Positions 6,649 to 15,467 of a DNA stretch of 64,000 nt are shown here, piece after piece; position 1 is the stretch's first letter; the number at the start of each line of letters is the position of its first letter. The translations under genes were made by a program, and so were the position numbers. Source of the DNA: Actinomadura macrotermitis (GTDB lineage: Bacteria; Actinomycetota; Actinomycetes; Streptosporangiales; Streptosporangiaceae); assembly GCF_009604375.1 (NCBI RefSeq), contig NZ_WEGH01000002.1:1450073-1514072 (forward strand). The letters run 5' to 3'. Below the pieces are notes generated by a model. The model was not told the DNA's origin. It ran no database searches and was given only the letters and a program-made list of their open reading frames with translations.

Positions 6649-8595
6649 GTGCGGGCGTGGCGGGACTGCGGGCGATGGCCGAGCGCCGCCGATCTGGGTG
6701 TGCCGCTCCTGCTCGCGGCCGTGCAGCTGTCCGCCGCATGGCTGCCGGCCGGCCGGAGCGGCGAACCGCTCGGCCCGGCCCGCTGGACGGCCTTCGCGCT
6801 CGCGGTCGTGCTGGGCACGGGCGCGCTGCTGTGGCGGCGGGTCTCCCCGGTGCCGGTGCTGGTGCTGGTCCTGCTGGCCGACGCCGCCGCCGTCATGGCG
6901 GCCGGTGCCACGAACGCGCCCGTCGGCGGGATGGCCGACGGTGTCGCGCTGTACTCGCTGGCGGTGCACCGGGGCCGTGGCCAGGCGGTCGCCGGCTGCC
7001 TGGCCGGGTTCGCCGTGGCGTTCGCCTCGTACCTGCCGCATGCGCTCGGGCCGGGCGACCTGCTGGCCAACGAGGTGCTGGACGCCGTCTACTACGTGGC
7101 CGTCATCGCGTTCGGGCAGCTCCGGCGACAGCGCAAGGCTCTGCGGCGCGACCTGAAAGCCCGGCTCGGGCGGATCGAGCAGGAGCATCATGCCGCCGCC
7201 GAGGCCGAGCGCGAACGCCTGGCCCGCGACCTGCACGACGTCGCCGGCCACCATCTCAGCGCTGTGGTGGTGCACACCGCCGCCGCCGCCCGCCGCGGCG
7301 ACCCCGACCTGGTCCACCAGGCCCTCACCGTCGCCGCCGAGACCGGCCGTGAGGTGCTGCGCTCGCTGAGCCGGCTGGTGGACGTGGTGAGCCCGCACGC
7401 CGAAGGCGGTGGACTGAAGGAGCTGCTCCCGCAGCTCTGCCACGGGCTGGACCGGCTGGGCGTCCCGGTGGCGCTGGAAGTCGAGGGACGGGCGCGGAAG
7501 CTGCCCGGCGAGGTGACCACGACGGTGTACCGGATCGTCCAAGAGTCCCTCACGAACGTCATGCGTTACGCGCCGGGCGCCTCGGTGCGGGTGACCATCC
7601 GCTACGTTCCTGGCGCGGTGGAGCTGGCCGTCGTGAACCGGGTCCCCGCCGGGGGCGGTACCGTTCCGGCGCTCGGCAGCGGGCGGGGCGTCCCGGGCAT
7701 GCGAGACCGGGCGGCCCGGCTCGGCGGCTCCCTTGACGTCGGCCCAGACCCGGAAGGCGGCTGGTCGGTGACAGCCTGCCTCCCGACGACGGCCGCGTCC
7801 GAGTACGGCGCGGGCTGGCCGGAGCTCCTGGACGCTGTGACGATCGCCTTCTGCACACTGCTGCCGACCGTCGTCTTCCTCCCCCCGGACCCGCTGAGGC
7901 CGGGATGGTCCGCCGCCGGGGCGGCGCTGATGGCGGTGGTGCTGATTGTGCGGACCGTCCCGCTGTGGTGGCGGCGACGCGCCCCGTACGCCGCGCTGCT
8001 CGTGCTCACCGCGACGGACCTGACCCTGGTCGTCGTGGGAGGGCTGTGGTGGCCGGAACTCCTCGAACTGCTCGTGTTCGGCTGCGCGGCGCAGCTGGTC
8101 GCGGTCTACTCACAGGCTTGCTATCGGCGCGGCGATCGGCGGACCTGGCCCGCGGCGTTCGTTGCCCCGCTGCCATGGGGCGTTGCCGTCGGCGGGGCGC
8201 TGGCCGCCGATCCGGAGATCGCGACGGGCGGCGCGACGCCCGCCGCGTTCGCGTTCGGATTCACAGTCGCCTACCTGGCCACTGCACCCGTCGTGCTTGC
8301 GGTGTGGGCCTGGGGTTCGGTGGTCGCGCTCCGCAGCCGCCGTTGGGAGACCACCGCACTGGACGCCGTGACCGCCCGCACGGGCGCGGTCGTGCACGCT
8401 GAGCGGACCCGCGTCGCGGCAGGGCTGAGCGGTACCGTCCTGGAACGCACGGCCCGGTTGGTGCGTACCGCCGAGGCGGGCCTCACCGGTACGGGCGGCA
8501 CAGCGCGGACGGCCGTCGTCGCGGTCGCTGATGAGGCGCGGGCCGCGCTGGCCGACATGCGCGGGCTGCTGGAGTCGCTGGAGGAGAAGGCGTGA
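6649..8595 (+). CDS. NarL-type sensor histidine kinase with an extra C-terminal membrane module
   Basis: 648 residues. The first half is a complete kinase: four to five membrane segments (about 17-150), a HisKA_3 box with His196 in ERLARDLHDVAGHH, and an ATPase domain (about 265-380) with YRIVQESLTNVMRYA and GRGVPGMRDRA. A second membrane domain follows (about 395-575) and then a dimerisation-like helix (about 585-648) in which the phospho-acceptor position reads Ser instead of His (ERTRVAAGLSGTVLERT). There is no second ATPase domain. It overlaps the response regulator by 4 nt. Confidence 0.9.
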   Translation: MRAWRDCGRWPSAADLGVPLLLAAVQLSAAWLPAGRSGEPLGPARWTAFALAVVLGTGALLWRRVSPVPVLVLVLLADAAAVMAAGATNAPVGGMADGVALYSLAVHRGRGQAVAGCLAGFAVAFASYLPHALGPGDLLANEVLDAVYYVAVIAFGQLRRQRKALRRDLKARLGRIEQEHHAAAEAERERLARDLHDVAGHHLSAVVVHTAAAARRGDPDLVHQALTVAAETGREVLRSLSRLVDVVSPHAEGGGLKELLPQLCHGLDRLGVPVALEVEGRARKLPGEVTTTVYRIVQESLTNVMRYAPGASVRVTIRYVPGAVELAVVNRVPAGGGTVPALGSGRGVPGMRDRAARLGGSLDVGPDPEGGWSVTACLPTTAASEYGAGWPELLDAVTIAFCTLLPTVVFLPPDPLRPGWSAAGAALMAVVLIVRTVPLWWRRRAPYAALLVLTATDLTLVVVGGLWWPELLELLVFGCAAQLVAVYSQACYRRGDRRTWPAAFVAPLPWGVAVGGALAADPEIATGGATPAAFAFGFTVAYLATAPVVLAVWAWGSVVALRSRRWETTALDAVTARTGAVVHAERTRVAAGLSGTVLERTARLVRTAEAGLTGTGGTARTAVVAVADEARAALADMRGLLESLEEKA

Positions 8596-9260
8596 GCATC
8601 CGGGTCTTGGTGGTGGACGACCAGGCCGTCGTCCGCGTGGGATTCACCGCGATCATCGACGGCGAGCAGGACATGGAGGTCGTCGGCCAGGCCGCGGACG
8701 GCGCTGAGGCGCTGCGCGCCGTGGCCGGGCAGCGGCCCGACGTGGTGCTGATGGACATCCGGATGAACGGCATGGACGGTCTGACGGCCGCGCGTGAGCT
8801 GGTCTCCATGCGCTCTCCTGCGCGGGTGCTGGTGCTCACGACCTTCCACCGCGACGAGTACGTCTTCGGCGCGCTGCGCGCGGGCGCGTCGGGGTTCCTG
8901 CTCAAGGACTGCGACCCGCAGGAGCTGGTGGACGCGATCCGCACGGTGGCCGCCGGCGAGGCGCTGCTCGCGCCCGCGGTGACCCGCCGCCTCATCGACG
9001 CCTTCGCCACCGGCACCGTCGCCTCGCCCGTCGCGGACGAGCGCCTGGACCTGCTCACCCACCGTGAGCGCGACGTCCTGGTCCAGGTGGCGCGCGGCCT
9101 CAGCAACACCGAGGTCGGCGCGGCCCTCGGTATCGGCACCGCCACCGTGAAGACCCACGTCAACGCGATCCTCGGCAAGCTCGGCCTGCGCGACCGGGTC
9201 CAGGCCACGATCTTCGCCTACGACGCCGGGCTGGTCCGTCCCGGCGAGCGGCCGGACTGA
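8592..9260 (+). CDS. NarL/LuxR-family response regulator
   Basis: 222 residues: receiver domain (1-120) with the phospho-acceptor Asp55 in VVLMDIRM, acidic pocket Asp9-Asp10 and a conserved Lys in FLLKD; LuxR-type helix-turn-helix (about 150-210) with LTHRERDVLVQVARGLSN and KTHVNAILGKL. The GTG start overlaps the kinase stop, so the pair is co-translated. The palindrome at 9269-9284, directly after the gene and before the next one, is its most likely DNA target. Confidence 0.95.
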   Translation: MSIRVLVVDDQAVVRVGFTAIIDGEQDMEVVGQAADGAEALRAVAGQRPDVVLMDIRMNGMDGLTAARELVSMRSPARVLVLTTFHRDEYVFGALRAGASGFLLKDCDPQELVDAIRTVAAGEALLAPAVTRRLIDAFATGTVASPVADERLDLLTHRERDVLVQVARGLSNTEVGAALGIGTATVKTHVNAILGKLGLRDRVQATIFAYDAGLVRPGERPD

Positions 9261-9263
9261 CCG

Positions 9264-9325
9264 GTCGTCTCCACCCCAGGGTGGACCCGCGGTCTGCCGG
9301 GCGATCGACGGCGGCCGGTCCTGGC
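9264..9325 (+). promoter_or_regulatory. Operator-like element, copy 2
   Basis: TCCACCC-CA-GGGTGGA (9269-9284) is a perfect 7-bp inverted repeat inside the motif shared with 5187-5210. Downstream, tcctg (9318-9322) and cagga form a short second inverted repeat, also matching copy 1. It lies 80-100 nt before the small membrane-protein gene at 9366. Palindromes of this form are usual for NarL-type regulators, so control by the adjacent response regulator is inferred. Confidence 0.55.
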
Positions 9326-9365
9326 GCAGGAAGCGCCGGCCGCCGCGCCGCGGTTTCCTTGGAGC

Positions 9366-9677
9366 ATGGCCCAAGAGAAGAAGCGGACCGGTGTGGGGGC
9401 GGCGGCCGGCGAAGAGCCGGTGGACCAAGAGGACGAGGAGGCCGGCGGGTTCGACGGGGAATGGATCCTGCCCGCCGTTCTCCTCCTGGTGGCGAAGGGC
9501 GTCCGGGCCTTCGGCGACGAGGGCGTGTGGAACTGGCTGGCCGTGGGCCTCGGCGTGCTCGCGGCGATCGTGACCGTCGGCGTGTTCGTGTCGGCCGTGC
9601 GGCGCCGGGCGTACGAAACGCTCATCATCGCCGTGGTGGGCGTGATGATCGCGGGCGTCATCACCTACGCCCGCTAG
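9366..9677 (+). CDS. Small membrane protein with acidic N-terminus
   Basis: 103 residues, ATG at 9366 after CCTTGGAGC. An acidic and polar N-terminal third (Glu/Asp run about 18-31) precedes hydrophobic segments at about 35-45, 54-74 and 83-101. No family recognised. Its promoter region carries the same composite motif as the secreted cationic protein's, so the two are probably co-regulated. Confidence 0.65.
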   Translation: MAQEKKRTGVGAAAGEEPVDQEDEEAGGFDGEWILPAVLLLVAKGVRAFGDEGVWNWLAVGLGVLAAIVTVGVFVSAVRRRAYETLIIAVVGVMIAGVITYAR

Positions 9678-9692
9678 ACCTCTTCATCTGAC

Positions 9693-9712
9693 GGCGCGGG
9701 GCGCCCCGCCGC
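9693..9712. terminator. GC-rich palindrome between convergent genes
   Basis: gcggggcgccccgc (9696-9709) is a perfect palindrome sitting in the 65-bp space between the convergent genes ending at 9677 and 9743. It has no T-tail. A bidirectional terminator role is the simplest reading. Confidence 0.4.
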
Positions 9713-9742
9713 TGGGGGCGCTCCGCCCGTGCCCGGGCCGGT

Positions 9743-10471
9743 TCACCCGCGGACGAGGTCGCGGAAGGCACGGCTCGGTGCCATGCCGAGGGAGCGGCGC
9801 ACCCTCGCCTCGTAGGCCAGGTACACGCGGCGCGCCGCGACCGTGTCGCCGAGCGCGGCATGGGCCGAGCACATGAGCTGATGCGGCCTCTCCGCCAGCC
9901 CGTCGACCTCCGCCGCGGCCAGGCCGATCTCCAGGGCGTCGCGCGCGTCGCCCGCCTCCAGCGCCGCCGCCGCCACGGTCTCCAGTGCCAGCAGCCGCTG
10001 CCGGTCCCACCGGTCGCGCTCCCGCCGCACCGGCTCGTCGGTGACGTCGCGCAGCAGTTCGGTGCCCAGCAGCCCGAGGGCGGCCGGGCCCACCTCCTGC
10101 GGGCGCGCCCGGCCCAGCACGATCACCGCGTGGACGACCGCCTGCGCCGTCCGGTAGTCGACCGTGACGCCGCCCGCCAGGCCGATGCGGTCGCCGTCCA
10201 CCGCGACCAGGGTGTCCCCGGTCCTGGTACGGATCCGCCAGAGCAGCCGGCTCAGCCGCCGGCTCGCCGTGACCGGTTCCGCGTCGGGCCAGAAGCCGGT
10301 CTCGACGGCTCTGCGCGTCAGGGGGGCGCTGTCGAGCGCGAGCCGGGCGACCAGCCGGCGGGCCGCTCCGGAGAGCGCGTCCGGGCCTTCGGGGAGGGCG
10401 CAGGAGAATTCGGGAAGCAACCGGACGACCGGCTCCCTGGATGCGGCTACCGGCATGACGACCTCCGACAT
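9743..10471 (-). CDS. Short SARP-like regulator with BTAD domain, second copy
   Basis: 242 residues, same architecture as the gene at 4286-5026: DNA-binding-like N-terminus (about 15-95, with SRLLWRIRTRTGDTL) and a BTAD domain (about 105-240, with ERDRWDRQRLLALE and LGDTVAARRVYLAYEARV). Sequence divergence between the two copies is large, so the duplication is old. It closes the locus on the right. Alternative starts exist within the first 6 codons. Confidence 0.8.
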   Translation of the reverse strand: MSEVVMPVAASREPVVRLLPEFSCALPEGPDALSGAARRLVARLALDSAPLTRRAVETGFWPDAEPVTASRRLSRLLWRIRTRTGDTLVAVDGDRIGLAGGVTVDYRTAQAVVHAVIVLGRARPQEVGPAALGLLGTELLRDVTDEPVRRERDRWDRQRLLALETVAAAALEAGDARDALEIGLAAAEVDGLAERPHQLMCSAHAALGDTVAARRVYLAYEARVRRSLGMAPSRAFRDLVRG

Positions 10472-10584
10472 CGACGTTTCCGTGCGGACCGCGGCGGTCC
10501 GCGCAGCCGGCGGGCCGTGGCACGAATCCCAGCAGCGTCACGTCTCGGCGGTCTCTCCGGGGCGTCGCCGTGCCGTCTCCGGGG

Positions 10585-11424
10585 TCAGCCGTTCCAGACC
10601 TTGAGCACCTCGGGGGCGGCGGCGCCGGCCTGGGCGCGGCCCGCGTCGAAGGCGGCGCGCCAGAGGCGCGGGCTGAGCAGGTCGAACCCGAACAGGTCGA
10701 TCGCGGCCTGGTCGGGGCCGACCACGGCCACCTCGGCCGGGGCGAGGCCGCGCACCTCGCGCTCCAGCACCGGGCGCGGCGTCAGGTAGGCCAGCGGCTC
10801 CAGGATGACGACCCGCTCCGCGCCGTCCGCGAGGTCGGCGTTGGTCGCCGACCGCGCGCCGCCGTCCATGTAGGCGCGCCCGCCGATCTCCACCGGCGGG
10901 AAGACGCACGGCACCGCGCAGCTGGACATGACGGCCTGCGCCAGCGGCGCGCCGGAGTCGCGGTCCCACACCACGAACTCGCCGTCGGCGGTGTCCACGG
11001 CGGTGACCCGCAGCGGCCGCTCCGGCCACTCGGCCGACGGCAGCGCCGCGCCGATCTCGGCCAGCCGGCCCGCCATCGCCCCGGTGGGCGCCGCCAGCGC
11101 CATCGCGCCGACCCGGCGGCGCGCCTCGCGGGGGTCGAGCGACTCGTCGAACAGCACCGCGAACGCGTTCAGCAGGTCGGTCATGTCCACGTCGGCGGCG
11201 GCGGGCGGGAGCGCCTCGTCCCGCGCGGCGACCTCCTCGATGGCCGCCGCCATGTCCACGCCGTGCGCGATGAAGGCGGCCACCACCGAGCCCGCCGAGG
11301 TGCCGACGAGCAGGTCGGCGCCGGTGAGGTCGGCGCCCGCGTCCCGCAGGCCCGCGATCAGCCCGGCCTCCCACGCGATCCCGGCGACCCCGCCGCCGCC
11401 GAGCACCAGTGCGCGTCCGCCCAT
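10585..11424 (-). CDS. Patatin-like phospholipase family protein
   Basis: 279 residues from the ATG at 11424, which follows AAGGAGAGG; the longer open frame upstream covers the sod promoter and is not used. Family signatures: oxyanion loop GGGGVAGIAWEAG near residues 8-20, nucleophile elbow GTSAG at about 43-47 and the DGG dyad (MDGGARS) at about 188-190. These give a Ser-Asp acyl hydrolase acting on lipids. It is divergent from superoxide dismutase. Confidence 0.9.
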   Translation of the reverse strand: MGGRALVLGGGGVAGIAWEAGLIAGLRDAGADLTGADLLVGTSAGSVVAAFIAHGVDMAAAIEEVAARDEALPPAAADVDMTDLLNAFAVLFDESLDPREARRRVGAMALAAPTGAMAGRLAEIGAALPSAEWPERPLRVTAVDTADGEFVVWDRDSGAPLAQAVMSSCAVPCVFPPVEIGGRAYMDGGARSATNADLADGAERVVILEPLAYLTPRPVLEREVRGLAPAEVAVVGPDQAAIDLFGFDLLSPRLWRAAFDAGRAQAGAAAPEVLKVWNG

Positions 11425-11496
11425 GCCGTCCACCTCTCCTTGCCGGACATTCCGCGCCATTTGACCACCAAGCCCCCGTCGTCCCCAAACCGCGCC

Positions 11497-11523
11497 TAGT
11501 ATGCAACTGCAACTCATGTGCAA
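11497..11523 (+). promoter_or_regulatory. Nur-like box overlapping the sod promoter
   Basis: A TAGTAT hexamer (11497-11502) is followed by three direct TGCAA repeats at 11502, 11508 and 11519. The last two make cTGCAA-N5-gTGCAA (11507-11523). The Streptomyces nickel regulator Nur binds tTGCaa-N5-ttGCAA and represses the iron superoxide dismutase gene when nickel is available. The position between -10 and start codon fits repression. Nur is not in the window. Confidence 0.65.
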
Positions 11524-11534
11524 TAGTGGTGATC

Positions 11535-12143
11535 ATGTCTGACTACACGCTGCCCGACCTGCCCTACGACTACGCCGCCCTGGAGCCCGCCATCACCGGC
11601 GAGATCCTGGAGCTGCACCACGCCAAGCACCACGCGGCGTACGTCAAGGGCGCCAACGACACGCTGGAGCGGCTGGCCGAAGCCCGCGACAGGCGGGATT
11701 TCGGCGGGCTGGTCGGCCTGGAGAAGACCTTCGCGTTCAACCTGTCCGGCCACGTCCTGCACTCGATCTTCTGGCAGAACCTGTCCCCGGACGGCGGCGA
11801 CCGCCCGGACGGCGAGCTGGCCGCCGCGATCGACGAGCACTTCGGCTCCTTCGAGGCCTTCGGCGAGCAGCTGTCCGCCGCCACGTCCCTGGTGCAGGGC
11901 AGCGGCTGGGGCGTGCTCGCCTGGGAGCCGCTCGCCGGGCGCCTGGTCGTCGAGCAGGTCTACGACCACCACGGCAACGTCGGCATGAACACCACCCCGC
12001 TGCTGGTGTTCGACGCCTGGGAGCACGCCTACTACCTGCAGTACCGCAACGTGCGCCCGGACTACGTCCAGAAGCTGTGGTCGCTGGTGAACTGGGCCGA
12101 CGTCACGGCCCGCTTCGACGCCGCCCGCGGCGCCGCCTCCTGA
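11535..12143 (+). CDS. sodF: Superoxide dismutase, iron/manganese family
   Basis: 202 residues. Metal ligands are visible: His28 in ELHHAKHHAAYV, His76 region in GHVLHSIFW, and Asp/His in VFDAWEHAYYLQY near residues 160-164. The enzyme dismutates superoxide. Iron versus manganese cannot be told from the sequence alone, but the Nur-like box in its promoter points to the SodF-type enzyme that substitutes for nickel superoxide dismutase. ATG 11535 is used. Confidence 0.93.
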   Translation: MSDYTLPDLPYDYAALEPAITGEILELHHAKHHAAYVKGANDTLERLAEARDRRDFGGLVGLEKTFAFNLSGHVLHSIFWQNLSPDGGDRPDGELAAAIDEHFGSFEAFGEQLSAATSLVQGSGWGVLAWEPLAGRLVVEQVYDHHGNVGMNTTPLLVFDAWEHAYYLQYRNVRPDYVQKLWSLVNWADVTARFDAARGAAS

Positions 12144-12276
12144 TCGTGCGGCGTCCGCCAGGCCGGGATCGTGCTCAGAACCTTTCCCTTGCGGCCCGGC
12201 GGGCGCCGCACCCCTGTCCCCTCACCGGACGACCCGGGCGGTTCGGTGGGGTATGCGGGTGCATAGGGTGACCCGC

Positions 12277-12690
12277 ATGACGGGCGATTACCTGTACTGG
12301 GACAGCGTGCCGACGCGGTGGAACGACAACGACGTGTACGGGCACGTCAACAACGTCGTGCACTACGCGCTGATGGACACCGTGATCAACGAGTGGATGA
12401 TCAAGACGGCGGGGTTCGACCCGCTGCGCGGCGGCGAGATCGCCATGTGCGTGGAGTCGCACTGCGTCTACAAGGCCGAGGTCGCCTTCCCCGACACGAT
12501 CAGGGTGGGGCTGCGCGTCGGCAAGCTCGGCCGGTCCAGCGTGCGCTGGGAGGTCGGGATGCTGCGCGGGGACGGCACGCTGATCGCCGAGGGCCACTTC
12601 GTGCACGTCTTCGTCGGCCGGGAGGGCCGGCGGCCCGTCGAGATCGCCGGCCGGGTCCGCGAGGAGATGCAGAAGCTGGTGATCGCATGA
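12277..12690 (+). CDS. Acyl-CoA thioesterase, YbgC/FcbC hot-dog type
   Basis: 137 residues in the single hot-dog fold pattern: WNDNDVYGHVNNVVHYALMD near residues 10-30 matches the D-x-G-H-V-N-N-x-x-Y catalytic signature. It is expected to hydrolyse an acyl-CoA or aryl-CoA thioester. The ATG at 12277 lies 7 nt after TAGGGT (12264-12269), so the mRNA is probably leaderless; the upstream in-frame ATG would lie before that promoter. It overlaps the next gene by 4 nt. Confidence 0.85.
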   Translation: MTGDYLYWDSVPTRWNDNDVYGHVNNVVHYALMDTVINEWMIKTAGFDPLRGGEIAMCVESHCVYKAEVAFPDTIRVGLRVGKLGRSSVRWEVGMLRGDGTLIAEGHFVHVFVGREGRRPVEIAGRVREEMQKLVIA

Positions 12691-13811
12691 CCGCCACCCG
12701 CGCCGCCGTGCTGGTCGAGTCCGGCCGGCCCGCCCCCTACGCCGAGTCGCGCCCGCTGGAGATCGCCGAGCTGACGCTGGACCCGCCCGGCCCCGGTGAG
12801 CTGCTGGTCCGGGTCGGCGCGGCCGGCCTCTGCCACTCGGACCTGTCGGTGATCAACGGGTCGCGGCTGCGGCCGCTGCCGATGGCGCTCGGGCACGAGG
12901 CCGCCGGCGAGGTCGTCGCGGCGGGGGAGGGCGCCGAGTTCGCGCCCGGCGACCACGTGGTGCTGGCGTTCGTCCCGGCGTGCGGGCACTGCGACCGGTG
13001 CGTCGGCGGGCGGCCCGCCCTCTGCGGGCCGGGCGCGCAGGCCAACGGCGCGGGCACGCTTCTCGGCGGCGGGCGGCGGTTCGTCGCCGCCGACGGCTCC
13101 CGCCCCAACCACCACCTGGGCGTCTCGGCGTTCTCGGAGTACACCGTGGTGTCGGCGCGTTCGGCCGTGAAGGTCGACCCGGAGCTGCCGTTCGAGATCG
13201 CCGCGCTGTTCGGCTGCGCCGTCCTCACCGGCGCGGGCGCCGCCCTGTACAGCGCGCGGGTCGAGCCCGGCGACAGCGTCGCGGTGTTCGGGCTCGGCGG
13301 CGTCGGCCTGGCCGCGCTGCTGGCCGCGCGCGCCGCCGGCGCGGCCACGATCGTCGCGGTGGACGTCGTCGCGCACAAGCTGGAGCTGGCCCGCCGCCTC
13401 GGCGCCACCCACACCGTCGCGGGCGGCCCGGACGCGGTGGGCGAGCTGCGCGAGCTGACCGGCGGCGGCGCCGAGAAGGTCATCGACTCGACCGGCGTCG
13501 TCGCGGTGCTGGAGCAGGCGTACGCGGCGACCCGGCCGGGCGGCACCACCGTCACGGTGGGCCTGCCCGCGCCGGGCGCGCCGCTCACGCTGCCCGCGCT
13601 CAGCCTGGTCGCCGAGGAGCGCACGCTGCGCGGCAGCTACCTCGGGTCCAGCGTGCCGCGCCACGACATCCCGCGGTTCGTCGCGATGTACCGCTCGGGG
13701 CTGCTGCCGGTGGACGCGCTGCTGTCGGACCGGCTCACGCTGGAGGAGGTCAACGCCGGCTTCGACCGGCTGCACACCGGCGAGGCCGTCCGCCAGGTCG
13801 TCACTTTCTGA
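12687..13811 (+). CDS. Zinc-dependent alcohol dehydrogenase
   Basis: 374 residues of the medium-chain dehydrogenase family. Catalytic zinc ligands Cys and His are in GLCHSD and GHEAAGEV; structural-zinc cysteines are in CGHCDRCVGGRPALC; the Rossmann motif is GLGGVGLAALLAA. The substrate is unknown. ATGA overlap with the thioesterase implies one operon, perhaps converting an alcohol or aldehyde to an acid in the same route. Its 3' end overlaps the convergent permease by 11 nt. Confidence 0.9.
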   Translation: MTATRAAVLVESGRPAPYAESRPLEIAELTLDPPGPGELLVRVGAAGLCHSDLSVINGSRLRPLPMALGHEAAGEVVAAGEGAEFAPGDHVVLAFVPACGHCDRCVGGRPALCGPGAQANGAGTLLGGGRRFVAADGSRPNHHLGVSAFSEYTVVSARSAVKVDPELPFEIAALFGCAVLTGAGAALYSARVEPGDSVAVFGLGGVGLAALLAARAAGAATIVAVDVVAHKLELARRLGATHTVAGGPDAVGELRELTGGGAEKVIDSTGVVAVLEQAYAATRPGGTTVTVGLPAPGAPLTLPALSLVAEERTLRGSYLGSSVPRHDIPRFVAMYRSGLLPVDALLSDRLTLEEVNAGFDRLHTGEAVRQVVTF

Positions 13812-15231
13812 CGTCGCCGCCGCGCTCCAGCAGGGAGTGGCGGCGGCCGTAGAGGAAGTAGACGACGCAGCCGAGCAGGAACCAGATCGCGAACCGCAGC
13901 CAGGTCTGCCACTGCAGGAAGGTGATCAGCCAGGCCGAGAACACCACCCCGATGGCCGGCACCACCGGCATGCCCGGCATCCGGAACTTGCGCGGCAGGT
14001 CGGGCCGCTTGTAGCGCAGCACGATCACCGCGACGCAGACCACGATGAACGCCAGCAGGATGCCGATGTTGGTCAGCTCGGCGGCCTCGCCGATCGGCAG
14101 GAACCCGGCGATGAGGGCCGAGCCGGCGCCGAGGATCCAGGTGATGCGGGTCGGCACGTTGCGGGTGGGGTGGGTGTGGGCGAACCAGCCGGGCAGCAGC
14201 CCGTCGCGGCTCATCGAGAACCACACCCGGGTGGCGCCCATCATGAAGGTGAACAGCACGGTGAGGATGCCGAGGATCGCGCCGACGGCGATGACGATGC
14301 CGAGGGTGTTCATCCCGACGTCCTTGAACGCCGAGGAGAACGCGGCGTTGGGGTTGATGTCCTTGTAGTCGACCATGCCGGTGAGCACCAGGCAGGCCGC
14401 CACGTACAGCACCATCGAGATCGCCAGCGAGTACAGGATCGCCTTCGGCATGTGCCGGGTGGCGTCGGTGGACTCCTCGGCGGCGGTGCTCATCGCGTCG
14501 TAGCCGAACACCGCGAAGAAGACGGTCGCGGCGCCGGTGAAGGCCCCCGACAGGCCGAAGGGGAAGAACGGCGAGTAGTTACCGGTGTTGATCTTGAAGA
14601 CGCCGACCACCACGACCAGCAGCACGATGCCGACCTTGAGGTAGACCAGCGCGGTCTCGAACCGGGCGGCGCTCTTCATGCCGAGGTTCAGCACGTAGGC
14701 GATCAGCAGGCAGAGCAGTGCGGCGAACAGGTTCACCTTGTAGCTGCCGGCCTCCACGCCCTTCGGCTCGGTGCCCGGGGCGCCCAGCATCCACGCCGGC
14801 AGGTCCAGGTGCATGAAGCCGAGCAGGTCGTTGAAGTAGCCGGATATGCCGATCGCGACCACCGCCACGATCGCGGTGTACTCCAGCAGCAGGTCCCAGC
14901 CGATCGCCCACCCGGCGAACTCGCCGAGCACCGCGTAGCCGTAGGTGTAGGCCGAGCCGGCGCGCGGGATCAGCCCGGCGAACTCGGCGTAGGAGAACGC
15001 GGCGGCCGCGCTGGCGATGCCGGCGATGAGGAACGACAGCAGCACCGCGGGCCCGGCCGTCTCGTTGGCGACGGCGCCCGCGAGCGAGAAGATGCCGGCG
15101 CCGATGATGCCGCCGACGCCGATGGCGGTGAGCTGCCAGAGGCCGAGGGTCCGCTTCAGTCCGCCGGACTCGGTCTCGTCCTCGATCTGCTCGATGGGCT
15201 TGCGCCGCACCATGGTCGCCAAGATGGACAT
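13801..15231 (-). CDS. APC-superfamily amino-acid permease
   Basis: 476 residues from ATG 15231, chosen for its GGAGGAG site; a longer frame has none. About 12 membrane segments run from residue 30 to the end. The first carries the family signature GVGGIIGAGIFSLAG; RAGSAYTYGYAVLGEFAGWAIGW and YDAMSTAAEE are typical of cationic/neutral amino-acid transporters of the CAT group. Substrate not determined. Confidence 0.92.
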   Translation of the reverse strand: MSILATMVRRKPIEQIEDETESGGLKRTLGLWQLTAIGVGGIIGAGIFSLAGAVANETAGPAVLLSFLIAGIASAAAAFSYAEFAGLIPRAGSAYTYGYAVLGEFAGWAIGWDLLLEYTAIVAVVAIGISGYFNDLLGFMHLDLPAWMLGAPGTEPKGVEAGSYKVNLFAALLCLLIAYVLNLGMKSAARFETALVYLKVGIVLLVVVVGVFKINTGNYSPFFPFGLSGAFTGAATVFFAVFGYDAMSTAAEESTDATRHMPKAILYSLAISMVLYVAACLVLTGMVDYKDINPNAAFSSAFKDVGMNTLGIVIAVGAILGILTVLFTFMMGATRVWFSMSRDGLLPGWFAHTHPTRNVPTRITWILGAGSALIAGFLPIGEAAELTNIGILLAFIVVCVAVIVLRYKRPDLPRKFRMPGMPVVPAIGVVFSAWLITFLQWQTWLRFAIWFLLGCVVYFLYGRRHSLLERGGDVRK

Positions 15232-15467
15232 GTCACTCCTCCATCCTGACCGGCCCCGTTGCCGGTCAGTGACATGTTTGTGCCCAGGAGGCAAGGTGGC
15301 AAGACCGCAAAATGATCACGATCGGCCGGTATGCCGGTGCCGCCCGGCGGCCTCCGCGCCGCCCGGGCCGCGGCCGCGGGCCCCGCGGCGCCGAAAGGCG
15401 GCGCGCGGGCGCCGTGCCTGGGTACCGTTCGGGGAGCGGAGGCCGGGGCGACGGAGGAGGCCGGGCG

